NCBI GenBank assembly: GCA_964247055.1
Contig: OZ176055.1
Span: 1,984,001 to 2,048,000, forward strand
Direction: 5' to 3'
Source: Paragordius varius
Taxonomy: Eukaryota; Nematomorpha
DNA: 64,000 nt
Of this stretch, positions 10,746 through 23,179 are shown one piece after another (position 1 is the stretch's first letter; each line of letters opens with the position of its first letter). A program made the position numbers and the translations under genes. Under the pieces are notes generated by a model, which worked only from the letters and a program-made list of their open reading frames with translations, had not been told where the DNA came from and searched no databases.

Positions 10746-13170
10746 ATAGTTTGGGAAAAAATCCGTATTAAACTACTTCAATGCTAATTTTATTTCGACA
10801 CATTGCCGAATATGCGTCTACAAATATACCGGAATATATTATTGATTAATAATATATTATCATCCGCGGAAAAGCAAAATTAAGCAATTTAAACTTAATT
10901 AATCAGAATTATATCATCGTTAAATTAAAAGTATGTATAAAAATTGTTCATTTGAGGCAACAATGATCGCAACTAAATAGGTTTTGTGTTCCGTTTACTT
11001 ATCTTTTTATCCGTTTGTCTAAATTAACATTTTCCATATAAGAGAATTTTGTGAATTTCTGGTCTACATTATAGTTGTTTTTCATTTTTTGGTTTAAAAC
11101 CTTCTTTATGTTTAAAGTAGTTTTATTCATTCACATGTTATAATGGTTTAAAATTTTAATTATCTGAAAGTATCGTGTACGAGCTTATAATTAAATGATC
11201 TTTTTTCTATAGCTTTTTACTGAGTTTTTAAGATAAATTGTTTTATAATTTTAACACAAGTAAAAAATATGATTTAACATATACATATTTATTATTTTTG
11301 TCAGTCATATGAATGCAATTTAACAATATTTCAATTATTATAAATAAAGTTCAAATAATCCCTATAAAAAATTAATTTGTCTCAAAACAGACTTGTTACA
11401 GGGTTAGTAAGGATTGTTGGTTGATATTCCACCTTTTAAATATAATTTTGCATAAACTATATACTTAATAATTACCACTAATGTAAGTTTCCAAAATAAA
11501 ACAGTATAAATTTTTTATAAACTTATAAATTAAATGACAAAAAAAAGCAAAAATAAAATATTTTTGGGTTTATTTTGATATATAAGTTTTTTTACTGAAT
11601 AAAATATAAATGTTATGATTTTATAGTGAGTTTAGGTCGTAAAATTAAAAAAATATATTAATAAAATTTCATTAAAATTTTTTTGTCTTTTAAGTGTGTT
11701 CAATGAAAAACGCCATCTTTTGAGCTGAAATTTTATAGAAACCCTAACTATATGATTTTAGGTAATTTATATATTGAAAATATATCCTAAAATAAGAATA
11801 AATCATAATATCTCAAATTTTATCATTATTTTTTGAATTGATTTTAATTTTCACTTTTCCCCAATTTCGATTTTCTCTCAATATCTCAAAAACTAGGTAG
11901 TCAATTAATAAAATTTTTTGCGGATACGCCGGTCATAACCTATTTCATGAAAAAAAATTTTGTTTATAAAAATTAACCCCTTTTTTGCACACTGGTTATA
12001 ATATTAAATATATTGCAAAGAATAATACCTTAAACTCAATTTCAAGTCTTTGATTGGAAATTCTATGCCTTCTAAAAAAATTATTAATATTGATGAGATG
12101 ACATAAAAGCAATGATTGAGTTTATCAAAAAAACTTTTTGGTTATCTTTCCTTGACATTCATTGCCATATACAAAGTTTGAACTATTACATTTTAAAATA
12201 TATTTATTGAAAAAATCGCTCTCGCTTTGCGGGTCTGTAGCTTCTTATGTCTAATATTATTATCGGTGTAAAACATATTATTTATAGATTTATATACTCT
12301 TTCAAATGCATTTTACAAATGACCATGTATATTTTTAAAGAAAAACATTTTTTAGTAAAATTTTGATAATAGGAGGCATATTTAAAATCGAACTCTAAAA
12401 TTCCTAGGTGGAATTACAGTATGAGTAAGTATGCATTGCTAGAGAATATTAGTTATTGCCAAATAGCATATTTTTTTTTCACCTTTTACTATTATTAGGC
12501 CAACAATAATTCTCTTTGCTGCATATGCTATAATAATTAACAACTTTCTACCAATATATAATCACTTATACTGTTTTTAGGATTAGTGTTAAAGGATACT
12601 AAATATCACAAAATGCACATTAACAATTTAATCCAAACCTCTTAATTTAAGTCATCAAAATATAATTTATTTTATTATTTAATAATTTTTTAATCAATAA
12701 TAATATCCTCGTCTAATATATAATATAACATCCCGAGGCGGATATAAACGATACTACTGATTAAAACTACTTAAGAACTTAGAGTTATATGTAGAAATCA
12801 ATATCAATTCTATAAGTTTTGTTTTTCTTCATCACATTAAATAATCAGTTATACCTTTCACCTATATATATGTATCAAACAAAAATGATAAATGTATTAT
12901 AATATTAATATTTCTGTTATTACTATAAATATTTGTTTTATCTTTATTTATATTTTGCAATAAACTATTTAAAAGATTATTAAATTATTTGAATAACGGG
13001 TTGAAAAATAATGATTGAGCTTTTGCTTAATACTGGTTAGTTTTTATTTCAGACTAAACCCTGCTACCAAATATGAATAACAAATTCGTGATTAGAATTC
13101 TGGTTTTTGGTATGCTTAATATTTTTAGATATATATCAGAAAAGTCTTTTCAATGTTAAATTATAATTAG
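10746..13170. other. Intergenic A+T-rich stretch
   Basis: No exon recognised. It holds a small perfect palindrome around 10832-10860 and a diverged MITE at 12415-12580. The first exons of the SEA/EGF gene may lie here, but I could not identify a signal-peptide exon. Confidence 0.45.
12415..12580. repeat. Diverged MITE of the family seen at 46608-46802
   Basis: The left arm (CAGTATGAGTAAGTATGCAT, then TTGCCAAATAGCATA) and right arm (AACTTTCTACCAATATATAA, then TATACTG) match the near-perfect palindrome at 46608-46802, but the arms have drifted, so this copy is older. Confidence 0.6.
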
Positions 13171-13335
13171 TGGTACCTATACCACGACCCTAAAAATGCC
13201 CTTTTATACCCTATGTTATTTATTTCGAATAAATATATCAATGTTTCAACCAGCTATAAAAATATTTATGGGTGTGGCCCTCAAGTCAATAAAAATGTTT
13301 TTTTCGGTCCTTCAAATTTTTTTTGGTGAGCACCA
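13171..13335. mobile_element. Short hAT-like remnant
   Basis: Begins near AGTGGTACC and ends GGTGAGCACC, an inverted pair matching the right end of the decayed hAT at 3696-5477 (GGTGAGTACCACTG). Both share the preceding CTTCAAATTTTTTTTGG-like stretch. No coding capacity. Confidence 0.5.
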
Positions 13336-13349
13336 ATGATATCATTATT

Positions 13350-13602
13350 ACAGTAAGAATTGAAATTTTACGGGCAAAACGTAAAAATATAAAGACAAAT
13401 ATTTTATTTCAATGACAACCATATTTTGTAACCTTAATTTACTATAAAAATCATTTAATAACAATCTTAAAATATTTTGATTGTGTTACTTAATAATAGA
13501 GTTTAATTAGTTATAAAAAACACGATTTAAAAAGTATGGTTGTATTTCAGAAGTAGTCCCTATATTTTTACATTTTGTCTGTATACTTTTAATTTTTACT
13601 GT
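13350..13602. repeat. MITE family B copy
   Basis: About 250 bp with long inverted arms: ACAGTAAGAATTGAAATTTT at the left and ACTTTTAATTTTTACTGTA at the right, flanked by TA. Other copies are at 41021-41274, 61483-61775 and 63660-63932; 39895-39952 keeps only the right arm. Confidence 0.8.
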
Positions 13603-13724
13603 ATGAATCGATGAAACCACCAATTATAGCTACACAAATAACTTTAAACAATATAATTATTGCCAGTATAGCATATGGAGTGTTTTAGTATAAATGTGCT
13701 AAAAAAGTTTTTGCTCTTTTTCAG

Positions 13725-16700
13725 AAATTCTATTGACCATTGATGCCATAACAAATGACACGGAAAATGTAAATAATGTGATATATTCCGATGAGGATTT
13801 GAACTTTGTGAAACCTATTCAAAGCTATTCCACCACGGACCCAAGAGAAGATGTTCAAAAGTTAATACATATTGATGATAATATTCAATCTGTCCAACAT
13901 TCTCAACATTATTTCAAACGGCATTTATTAGGTTTTATATTTATAAATTTAGATTTGAAAAAAAAGTGCATTCGTAATTATTTTATCAGGTGATAGACAA
14001 AAGTTTAATATTTGGAAAAATACAAAAGGGGGTGCCGCCCCTAAGTACTGCAACCGATAGTTAAAATTATGGTTTTTGTTGTTATCTATTAGAGTGGTTA
14101 TGGAGAATAATAAAATTTGGAGTTTAAGCACTGTAAAATTAATTTTTTATAATTATTTTTCTCCGATTTTTCTAATTCCTTATAACGGTTGAGATGTTAA
14201 GCAATTATTGTAAAACTGATTAATTATTTTAGAAAAAAAGTTTTTAAATTTTGATCGGCAAATAATATATAGATTGGTAAAAATTTAATTTAACAATAAT
14301 TATTTAATTTGTTTAAATTAATATTTTGTGAATTAAAATTGCTAATCCGTTTGCATTTTAACACTTCATTACCTCTTGGGTAGTTTGAAATATTATCGTC
14401 TTAATACCACAATGATTTTGGCGAATTTAAAAATACCGTCTCTAGTATTTTCTATTTTCGAAATATTGAAAATGCTAAATAAAAGATTCAATTATGTGAC
14501 CAAAATGTTTCGGTATATTGTTAGTTTAAAATAAGCTAATATCCAAGCTTATAGCTACAAATTATTAAAACCAATTTAGACCAAAACATGCTATTATAAT
14601 TTATATTCTTGGGTAAGCATTTGGTTCAAAATTTTTTAAACATAATTTTGGTCTCTGTCTACAATTATATTATATTCAAAATCAGCTGTTCAAATTTATT
14701 TTAATTTTATTTCACTTATGTGGTTTTGACCTAAAGGTTAAGATCACATTTTTTTAGTAACCAGATATTTTCTTTTACAACTTTTTGTCAAATTAAAAAT
14801 TTTTGGATTTAAAATCACGCCTTTTGTTGACCCTATAGATAAATATTTTACTGTCTGCCCACATTTAAAGTTTTGATTTCATGATCTAAAATTAATTATA
14901 ACGCTTACATCGTTTAACCAGTTATTCAGCATAATGTCTGTAATTTTAATTCGATTTTGTATTTATGCCTAACTTAGATGATAAGGAACCACTTCGACTC
15001 GGCTTACTATGGAGTCATCTCAGAATGTTAGATTCTGATCCAGATACAAAGTTTCAATTCTCACAACCAATCGAAGAAAGTAATGTTATTCAAGACTATG
15101 AGAATACTCATCATCAGAATAATTTTGCTGGGCGAGAGTTAGCAAGTGCAATAGCCCCGTGTAATGGATTAACATGCCCTCCTCCCAGAAGTTGTGTTCA
15201 GGTGACACCTTCAAATCCATTTAGTCCAGTTATTTGCACGTGCTCACCACCTAATTTCTTAAATCCTTCCACCAATGAATGCATAAGTAAATCATTTTGT
15301 AATATGAATAATCATTATATCAAAAGGTTTCTAATTTTTTAAAATGAGGCTGGCCCCTAACCCTCGATAATTTTTAATTATGACCCGACCAATTAATTAA
15401 AAATCTTAAATTTGATGTTATTACAGATAAACCGCAAAACTAGAATGTAATTTTAGTAAAAAATTAAGTATCTATAAGTTATTTAAGCTATGTGGTATTA
15501 GAAGAAAAATAATAGTAAGCGTTATTGGTGCAATCATATTTACACATAATACCTGGTAGTTAACTAGCGGAAGTTATGAATATTGATGATCATTAATTTA
15601 AAGTTGCAAAGATATATAAAATAGATATGAAATCATTGGATTTATGGTTAAGAAAAAAATCAGAAATGTAAGTACAATAAACTGCTTGGTAAATAAAAAT
15701 TTATATTTTATTAATAGATTGATTACGTGACAAAATACATGTAAGGCAGTCAAAAAAGACATTCCACTGTCATATTGTCAAATTTTAAAAAACATGACAG
15801 AAGTACTAAAATAATTGTTTTTCCAGAAATATAATACTTTATATATCTATGATTACCATAGACACTATATTTATTTTAGGTTAGAAATAATATGTATCCC
15901 TCTATTTTCTGTTGGATTATAATCTTTCACTTTTACATCACCAGTTATAATTTAATGTTCGACAGATAGGCCTCAAATTATAATTTCTTTCCAAACCCTG
16001 AACCTATATTGCTTACTTACGTTATATCTATATATTTATAATAAAAATGCTGGCTTTGTGATCTGTTTCCGCCGGTAAATCCATTTAAATCCAAATGTCT
16101 TATAAATACAATAGCTTCGCCTTTTTTATAATTAGGCTTCCAGTTAGGGCCCACCCCGTGTAAAAAAACGGGTTTTTTGAAAACACAAGTCCACAAAAAT
16201 CGTGTTTTTGAGACAATTTTCCGGAGAACGTGTTGGACCATTCAATTTCAAATATGATGTTTTTTAACTTATTTTCGATTGCGCCGAACATAGTTGTCTC
16301 GCTTTTTTGATTTAGGCTCTTTTTACCCGCTCCTCCCGTTAAATACTATTTATTTCTAAGTCCACAAAATATTTTTTTGAGTCTATATTTCGCCAAAGGT
16401 ATGAGACCGTAAAAATTTAATAAGGATTCCAGATATTACCTGTTTAACAACAAAAATTTTGGTTTTTTGGGGGGTAAAAAGATACATTCTAAAAACTGCC
16501 CCATCATATCAAATTAGGGTGCTTTTGGGGCTAAAATTCAGAAAACCTATCAGGCCATATGAGTTCAATAGTTGCAACCCTTTACGCCTCGAAAAATGCA
16601 CCACCATATAATCATTTTTTAGTTTTAAACAATATTTCCAAAAACTAATGAGAGCATATGGAACTAATCATATTCACCGTAAAAAGACAAAATTTTAATC

Positions 16701-18775
16701 GAGCGTTTTTTTGATTTCGCCCCTGGTTAGGGGGCTACCCGGATAAAACTACGTCATCATATCGATACAGCATGCCTTTGGAGCCGAATTTCAGAAAACC
16801 TAATCTAATAGGAACATATGGACATAATAATTCCAGATATTTTCCATATAAAGGCAAAGAATTTTACCCAATTTTTTTGTACCCTCTGGGTAAGGAGCTA
16901 CCCGCCAAAAACTGCGCCTCTATATAGATATTGCGTTGTGAAGTTAATTTTCAGAAAATTTATGAAGCCATATGAGCTTAAAAGTTTGAAATATTACCCG
17001 TAACTAGGTAAAATTAAGGTTAGGCTTTTTTATTAGCCGTTAATTTAGGGCCTTTATGCCCTAAAAATACGCCATCCTATAACTATTATTTAGTGTTGAG
17101 ATATTTTTGAAAAACCCATGAGATGATAGTATCAAAGATGATTCCAAATATTTGCCCAATGAACAAAGAAATTAACTAAGCGCTTTTTCCATATTTATGT
17201 ATGGGTAGGGGTCTACCGGTTTAAACTGAGAAGCCATACAAAAATAGCGTGGTTTTGGAGCTAATTTCTAATTAGAAGCCATATGACAGCTAAACACATT
17301 TCTGGGGAAATTGTATAATATCATTCTTTCCTTTAAAAAGGGGCCACAAATGATTTACTTTTTATATCACTTGATCCCAGCTGTGTGAACACAATTTCAA
17401 AATGAAACTTTTAACCATGATTTCGTTAAACGAAAATCTTAAAATAAATCCAATGATAGTCGAATATTAACTTTAATGGAAAGTTTAAATATGGTCATTC
17501 TGAGTAAACAATATTTGAGCCTATGCAAAAACACGAAAGAATTAAAGACATTCTTTTTATTAAATATGTTTTTTATTATTATTTATCCCCATTATTTATT
17601 AAGAATAATTATCGGTGAGACTGGCTCACAGCGAAGCATGGCAGGGCCAGCTAGTCATTTAATAAAACTTTTAAAACAATCAAAATTATATCTTTATTGA
17701 TTCATATTGTAATAATTAACAACATAAAAAAGATGCCCGAGGTAGAGTACGAGTTCGACTACGTTTTACTAACCTTGTATTTGGAAGGGGATTACTTGAT
17801 CCTCGAAGCCCTTCGTTCAGTGTGACGGCCAGGAATTTGCTTAATGTTCTTCAAACCTTCTATACGACTTATCAGGACCGATTTGGTACCATCGTAGATG
17901 TTAATTTGGTTCGATTCACATCGGGTTCCGTCGTTGCACACACAGATATAATCTTCAAAGAAAGGATTGGCAATGATACAGTACATGCTCTTAAACGGAG
18001 CTTACAAGCCTTATTGTCAAATCCCCCGCTCCACGCCCCCATAGATTTGAAACATGCGGAGTTAATGGAAATATATCAACAAAACCCATGTCAACTGTAT
18101 GAATGGGATGATTTACATAGCTATTTAAATGCATTCTCACCCAACTCTACCGTCACATCTCACCAAGACATCACTAAAGAACACGAAATGCACATACATA
18201 CGAAATTAGCGGAGCGTAATACGGTTTGTCCCGTTTATTCGATTTGTCGGGTTAAAAAGATAAAAAAAACAAAAACATACGAAGCTAAATGTCATTGCAT
18301 ACCCGGTTATATCAACATTGGAATAAACGAGGATCCACTGAAAGTGAATTGTCAAAGTAAATTATATTTAAATGCTTTAAATTATGTAAATTTTTAACAT
18401 ATTTTCCAACACAATAGCCATAATTGCAGTTAGTTGGAAGGCCTTTTCAATGATAAAATGAAATTATTTTTTTGCAATAAGGTTATTTATCATAGATGAA
18501 TCCGGAAAATTCATTTATTATTAAATGGTTAAATTTAATTTGGTACTATAGAACCAGATTTTTTACTACCTTTAGGCCTTTGCCACCACAAAATCTGCAA
18601 TCATGGTGGTACTTGCATGGTGGACCAAAAAAATAATACATTTTGTCAATGTTCCATTTGGTATAGGGGACAATCGTGTCAATATGCAGTCTTGCCGTTT
18701 TTAATTGTTATGTCAACCACTTTATTAACTGTATTTTGTATCATAGCACAAAAAACCTATTTTAAGGAAAGTTAA
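13725..18775 (+). CDS. Single-pass membrane protein with EGF, SEA, EGF and transmembrane segments (5' end not found)
   Basis: Four consecutive exons (13725-13931, 14978-15286, 17733-18356, 18576-18775), all joined in phase 1, give 445 residues and a TAA. Order: a Ser/Thr/Asp-rich region; an EGF-like Cys cluster (PCNGLTCPPPRSCVQV to NPSTNEC); an SEA domain (about residues 172-300) that includes RLRFTNLVFG and FTSGSVVAHTDIIF; a second Cys-rich EGF-like stretch (CPVYSIC to CHCIPGYINI); a classical EGF (CNHGGTCMVDQ to CQCSIWYRGQSC); a hydrophobic segment (VLPFLIVMSTTLLTVFCIIA); and an 8-residue tail. SEA domains of cell-surface mucin-like proteins self-cleave at G/SVV, and GSVV is present here, so cleavage is likely (inference). 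A signal-peptide exon must lie upstream but was not identified. The third intron position carries a Helitron. It resembles mucin- or IMPG-like proteins; a precise orthologue is not assignable. Confidence 0.85.
16027..17654 (+). mobile_element. Non-autonomous Helitron (1.6 kb)
   Basis: Starts TCTATATATTTATAATAAAA after an A and ends GCCAGCTAG before a T. This is the Helitron pattern: 5' TC, 3' CTAG, insertion between A and T, no target duplication. The first 40 bases (with GCTGGCTTTGTGATCTG) and an internal block (16150-16300, with GAGAACGTGTTGGACCATTC) match a second, 576-bp Helitron at 49275-49850. An imperfect CTGGC/GCCAG inverted repeat precedes the 3' end. No helicase ORF is visible. The interior holds degenerate repeats. 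It sits in an intron of the SEA/EGF gene. Confidence 0.8.
16370..17300. repeat. Degenerate tandem modules of about 150-160 bp inside the Helitron
   Basis: A module with the core 'ACTGCGCC.TATA..', then TTTCAGAAAA and CCATATGAG, recurs around 16494, 16597, 16747, 16909, 17064 and 17224. Spacing is mostly 150-162 bp, with one shorter step of about 100 bp. The units are strongly diverged. Confidence 0.6.
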
Positions 18776-19547
18776 TTCCAGAAAGTAAATATTTTTTAGT
18801 ATTTTATTTCACGATATTTACAAAATTATTTTATTTATAAATGTATATTATCATACTCTAGCACACTCAAACACAAGTTGGTTGGATCTTAATTAACGAA
18901 TAGCCAAATATAATGATTATTATTATCAAATAAATTTGCTCAAATTTTTCAAAAGTGTGTGCACATTATTTAACATGAAATGTAATATGATAACTAGGTT
19001 TGGGTCTAATTTGGCATACTAACCTTCACAGCTTGTAAAAAAAATAGTCAAAATTTGTATGTGATCAAACATAGTGCACGAAATATGTAATATATCTTGC
19101 ATATTCTGATTGAATATATTAGGAGTCCGATTGTATTTTTGTTTCCTTAAATATTCCACATTAACGATATTAGGTACATATCAAAAATTGCAAAACCATA
19201 TGCTTATTATCAATGAGAGCTTAATATTGCTTCAAAAAATGTCATACTATATCATAAACCGTTTGCACTCCGCTAAATATGGGAAAGGGAGGAAATTGAT
19301 TATTTTCTAATATCACTAGATTATGACATACCATATAAATAACTTTAAGAAAAAATTTGTTTTTTATTTAACGGGATATAAGCATAAAAATACCTTTTCT
19401 ACATAATTTGGAAGATACAGAATATATTCAACCACAATAAATAATTGCTAACGTAAAAATTAAAGGTATATTCAAAATTATTTTAAATTTTTAATGGAAA
19501 ATATAAAAAATGTATCATTATGTAAGAATTTTTCTGGCCATCTTCAT
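18776..19547. other. Intergenic, nothing recognised
   Basis: A+T-rich sequence downstream of the SEA/EGF gene; it presumably includes the 3' UTR. No exon, RNA gene or clear repeat boundary seen. Confidence 0.4.
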
Positions 19548-19811
19548 GATATTTACAATTCAAATTTACCCTCGAACAATTCAAATTCACCCTAAAAATG
19601 AATTATATGTTTTCGGGCTAATATAATTGTCTTATCATATGACATAGTTTATTATTTTTTCAGTATTATATTAATATTAGTTTTAACAATATATCATTTT
19701 TTAAATAATATAAAAAAGATACAGGTAATTTTTAATGTCAAAAAACACATAATTTTTTTAGGGTAAATATTCTTGAATTGTTTAAGGGTGAATTTAAACT
19801 GTAAATGGTAA
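19548..19811. repeat. MITE family A copy
   Basis: About 260 bp with long inverted arms: ATTTACAATTCAAATTTACC and CAATTCAAATTCACCCT at the left, AGGGTAAAT..TTGAATTG and AACTGTAAATGGTA at the right. Other copies are at 28665, 35335, 40170, 60643 and 62718, with degraded ones at 45030 and 56500. Confidence 0.75.
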
Positions 19812-20969
19812 ACTAATAAAATATTATAAAACAGGTTAAATTTTATCGTATAGACATCCATTGATATAGTTTAATTGTAGAATAAAATTCAGTGCCTTAT
19901 CAGCCCAGTTAAAATATATTTGTTTTTGTATAGTAAATTTAAAAAAATTTGGGTTTAATTTTATAGTTTGCCGACGTGCACTCGATTCTTTCAACAGATG
20001 AAAAATATAATCTGAAATTTTAAAATATTTGGTTTTTTAGTTTATAATTTATCTTTTTTAGTATAGGTTTTGCTCCATATTTTACGAATTTATAGTCAAA
20101 ATACCGTTAATCAGCCGTTTGGAGCAATTTGGTTTTTGCATTTATTTTAAATGCGTGGACCTGAGAATCATTAAACCATCTCTCTATCAAAATTTTTTAT
20201 ATCTAATAAAATGAGCTTTAATTTTAAACACATTACATTTTTGCAGCAATTAATGAATTTAACCTCTGGGTTTCTTTAAATGCTAATTTAATTAATTTGA
20301 CTACTGTATAAACTGATAAGTTCCATCAATTAAACATTAATTCGATTGTTATCCGGTTATCATCAAAAAAATATTTTTTACATGTGTGAACATATCTCAA
20401 GACATACTGCTTATATCCAACGTTTAAATCATCATCATCAGTAATATATTTTTTTATTTGAATAAAAAAATATAAAACAAAAGTAAATATCTATAATCAA
20501 GATGGCTGTTTAATTTTTACAAGTTATAACAAAAGCGTTTCAAAATTAAAATATACTATTTTAGTTAGATCAAAAATTATATAACGCTTATTTTTTTAAG
20601 ATATCCCAAAAATTATTTTTAAAGTTTAAATTATTTTTACAAAATGCAATATTTAGGACCATATTTAACATTTTTTTAGTTCAACACTTTTTCATTCAAA
20701 TTCAACATTTTATAAATAATTTTTAAAAAATTATATAAAGCTAAGCAATAAACTAACGATTACATGTTATTAAATTAGCCACACTTATTAAACTAACACC
20801 AATATTATTTTAAATATTTATAATTTGCCTGCACATTTCCAAAAAATTCGATAAGAAATTATAGGTAACTTATTTCGAACATAAAAAAGGCTAACATATA
20901 CAATATTGTATTTCTCCCAAAAAACACATTTCTAATAAGTGTAAGGTCATGAAAAATTATTTCGATAAA
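19812..20969. other. Intergenic, nothing recognised
   Basis: Very A+T-rich sequence without a recognisable exon, RNA gene or repeat of the families named here. Confidence 0.4.
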
Positions 20970-21720
20970 ATTATATTCAGATAGAAAAATGCATCATAAT
21001 TATCACATGGTGCTTTTGGTTGGCCCTTATGAGTTATATGAGAAAGTTATTTACACTTTTGTGGTAAGTGTTACATATCAGAAAATAAATTTGACCATAT
21101 AAATTATTTTTTTGATGAAAGCTAAATGTTTCATTCCAAAAAATATCACTAAAATATATTATAAAATACTTATGAAAAGCTAAACAATATTTTTATACTA
21201 TTTTTTTAGATGTGTGTTACGAAAGTCACAAACTCTTTTGCCTTCTAAAACGGGTTAGTTTTTTTTAAATATATGCTAAATTTTAACATCTAAAAAAATA
21301 TTTTCAAAAAATGGATTTTTCTAGTAAAATTCATTTTCAGCAATTTGTGGAAGCGTACCTTCTACTATTTTTAGGCATGATGGAAACGGTATGAAAACAC
21401 TTTTAACTATTGTAAACACACTTTTTCTTAATCTGATTATGCTGAACATTTCCATCGTGACAGAATTAAGGTTGTTTATATTAAAAAATTGGTGAATTTT
21501 TATAAAAACACAACCTTTTGACATAAATCTGAAGACAAAAGATAATTTAGGTGATAGAAACGTTTAGCCTCATTAAATCGAACAGAAAAGTGTTTTTATA
21601 ATACTAAAAGCGTTTTATTTCGTCGATCCCACAAAATTTTGAATTAAATTTTCGTAAAAAGCATGCATTTTTTAAAATTTTTTTATATCGTTTAGCATAT
21701 ATATAAAAATTATATCGAAT
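20970..21720. mobile_element. Fragment of DNA transposon family D
   Basis: Matches about 33820-34640 over several hundred bases, for example CAGATAGAAAAATGCAT, GGTGCTTTTGGTTGGCC, CATGATGGAAACGGTAT and GAACATTTC. The family D copy at 33777-34959 has both inverted ends; this one keeps mainly the left part. A further stub of the same family lies at about 22180-22370. Confidence 0.55.
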
Positions 21721-21769
21721 CCCGGGATTGCTTTCATATGTTAAAAAATTTAACATTAGACGACTTAAG

Positions 21770-22180
21770 TCAGGCAAGAAACCTCCACAAAGCTATTACA
21801 ATGATTTTTATATTTAAACAATTATTAACATCCAAGAATATAAAATAAAGTTTGTTTTTATTATATAAGATGATAAAAAATATTTGTGTCAAAAATTGTT
21901 AAGTTAGCCAATTTTTGAAGGTTTTTTCCCAACAAAAAGTATTGGATATTTTGAGTAATTTTTTTTTATTTTGAAGATAAATTGGTATTAATATAAGCCA
22001 CATATTATTTGTTTACCTAGCGAAAAATATTTATAAACGAGAAAATTTTGGATATGTCCGAATTTGGAAAAAGTCCTATATCTCAAAAACGACCGGGGTA
22101 AGTAAAAATTTACACAAATCTGATCACAATACCATAAGGAATCAGAAAATATTAAAAAGATCCAGAAAATTGACCCCAAA
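21770..22180. repeat. Solo copy of the inverted-repeat end of the 23180-26400 transposon
   Basis: Shares long blocks with 26010-26400 in the same orientation (ATTAACATCCAAGAA, then ATGATAAAAAATATTTGTGT, then TATTTTGAGTAATTT) and with 23210-23320 in the opposite orientation. It is directly followed by a family D fragment. Confidence 0.6.
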
Positions 22181-23179
22181 TTTAATTTGGTGCTTTTTGG
22201 CCCTTACGAGTCAAATTAAAAAGTCATTTACACTTTTGTGGTAAATTCTCCATATCGATATATGGCAAAATTTGAGGACATTTTCTGATATAATTCTTTT
22301 TTGATCGCTAAAAGCTTCTTTCCAAAAAATATCACTAAAATATATAAACTACTTATACAAAGCTAATCAATGGGTGGGGTGCTAAAAAAGTCGCACTTGA
22401 TTTGTAAGTCAAGCGTGCCAAGTTGAGCCAGTTTGCTTAAGCCAGCAAGTGTACACTTGAAGATCGGTGATGAAAAAAACTTGCTTATAAAAATAACATT
22501 TTTTTGCTACCCAATTCAAATTTTACGGAAAATTTTTTGATCATTTTCAGCCAAATTTTATGAAATTAGGCTAAAAGATAAACAATTAATACAATATACA
22601 TTTATTGAAGTTTCTCAAAATTATAGATTCTTCTAAATATTAAGCCCGGTATTAAATTTTAAGCTGATAAAACCATTTCCCTTAAAAACTCTTTATTTTA
22701 CCACACTTCTCATTTGGTTAGGAGTCGATTTGCTAAAATGGAAGATGTTTATACAATATAACATATTATTATTTTTAAGATTATAAACATTACATTCGAA
22801 ATAAATTTATGATGAAATAATTTCTTTACATTAGTTAATAGTAAAGTAATCTTTGGCGTTCGTTAAACGAAGATTTGAAATTTTACAAAATTAATATTTA
22901 ATTATTTATTTTTAAGAAATTTTCGAGAATCAAATTTTTTTGCGGGTTCACGGAATTGATATATTTAGCACATTTTTATATGCATTGTTCTTAAATAGTA
23001 GCAAAGTGTTCCTAAAAATTTATCCTCTTTTGTATCCACCAAATTTGAATAGGTTAATAACCAAAATTTATCAGATATAAAATTTATATCATTAACAAAG
23101 TTTTAATACATGTATAGCATAGATTACATCCATAAATAATTTCCAAAATTATTTTATTCATATTTTGATTTCAGGTGCC

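Noticed and set aside
16017-16291. Two overlapping minus-strand ORFs of 63-74 codons
   Set aside because: They lie inside the Helitron, resemble nothing known, and the same sequence in the second Helitron does not keep the frames in a convincing way.
17792-17986. Minus-strand ORF of 64 codons
   Set aside because: Antisense shadow of the SEA-domain exon.
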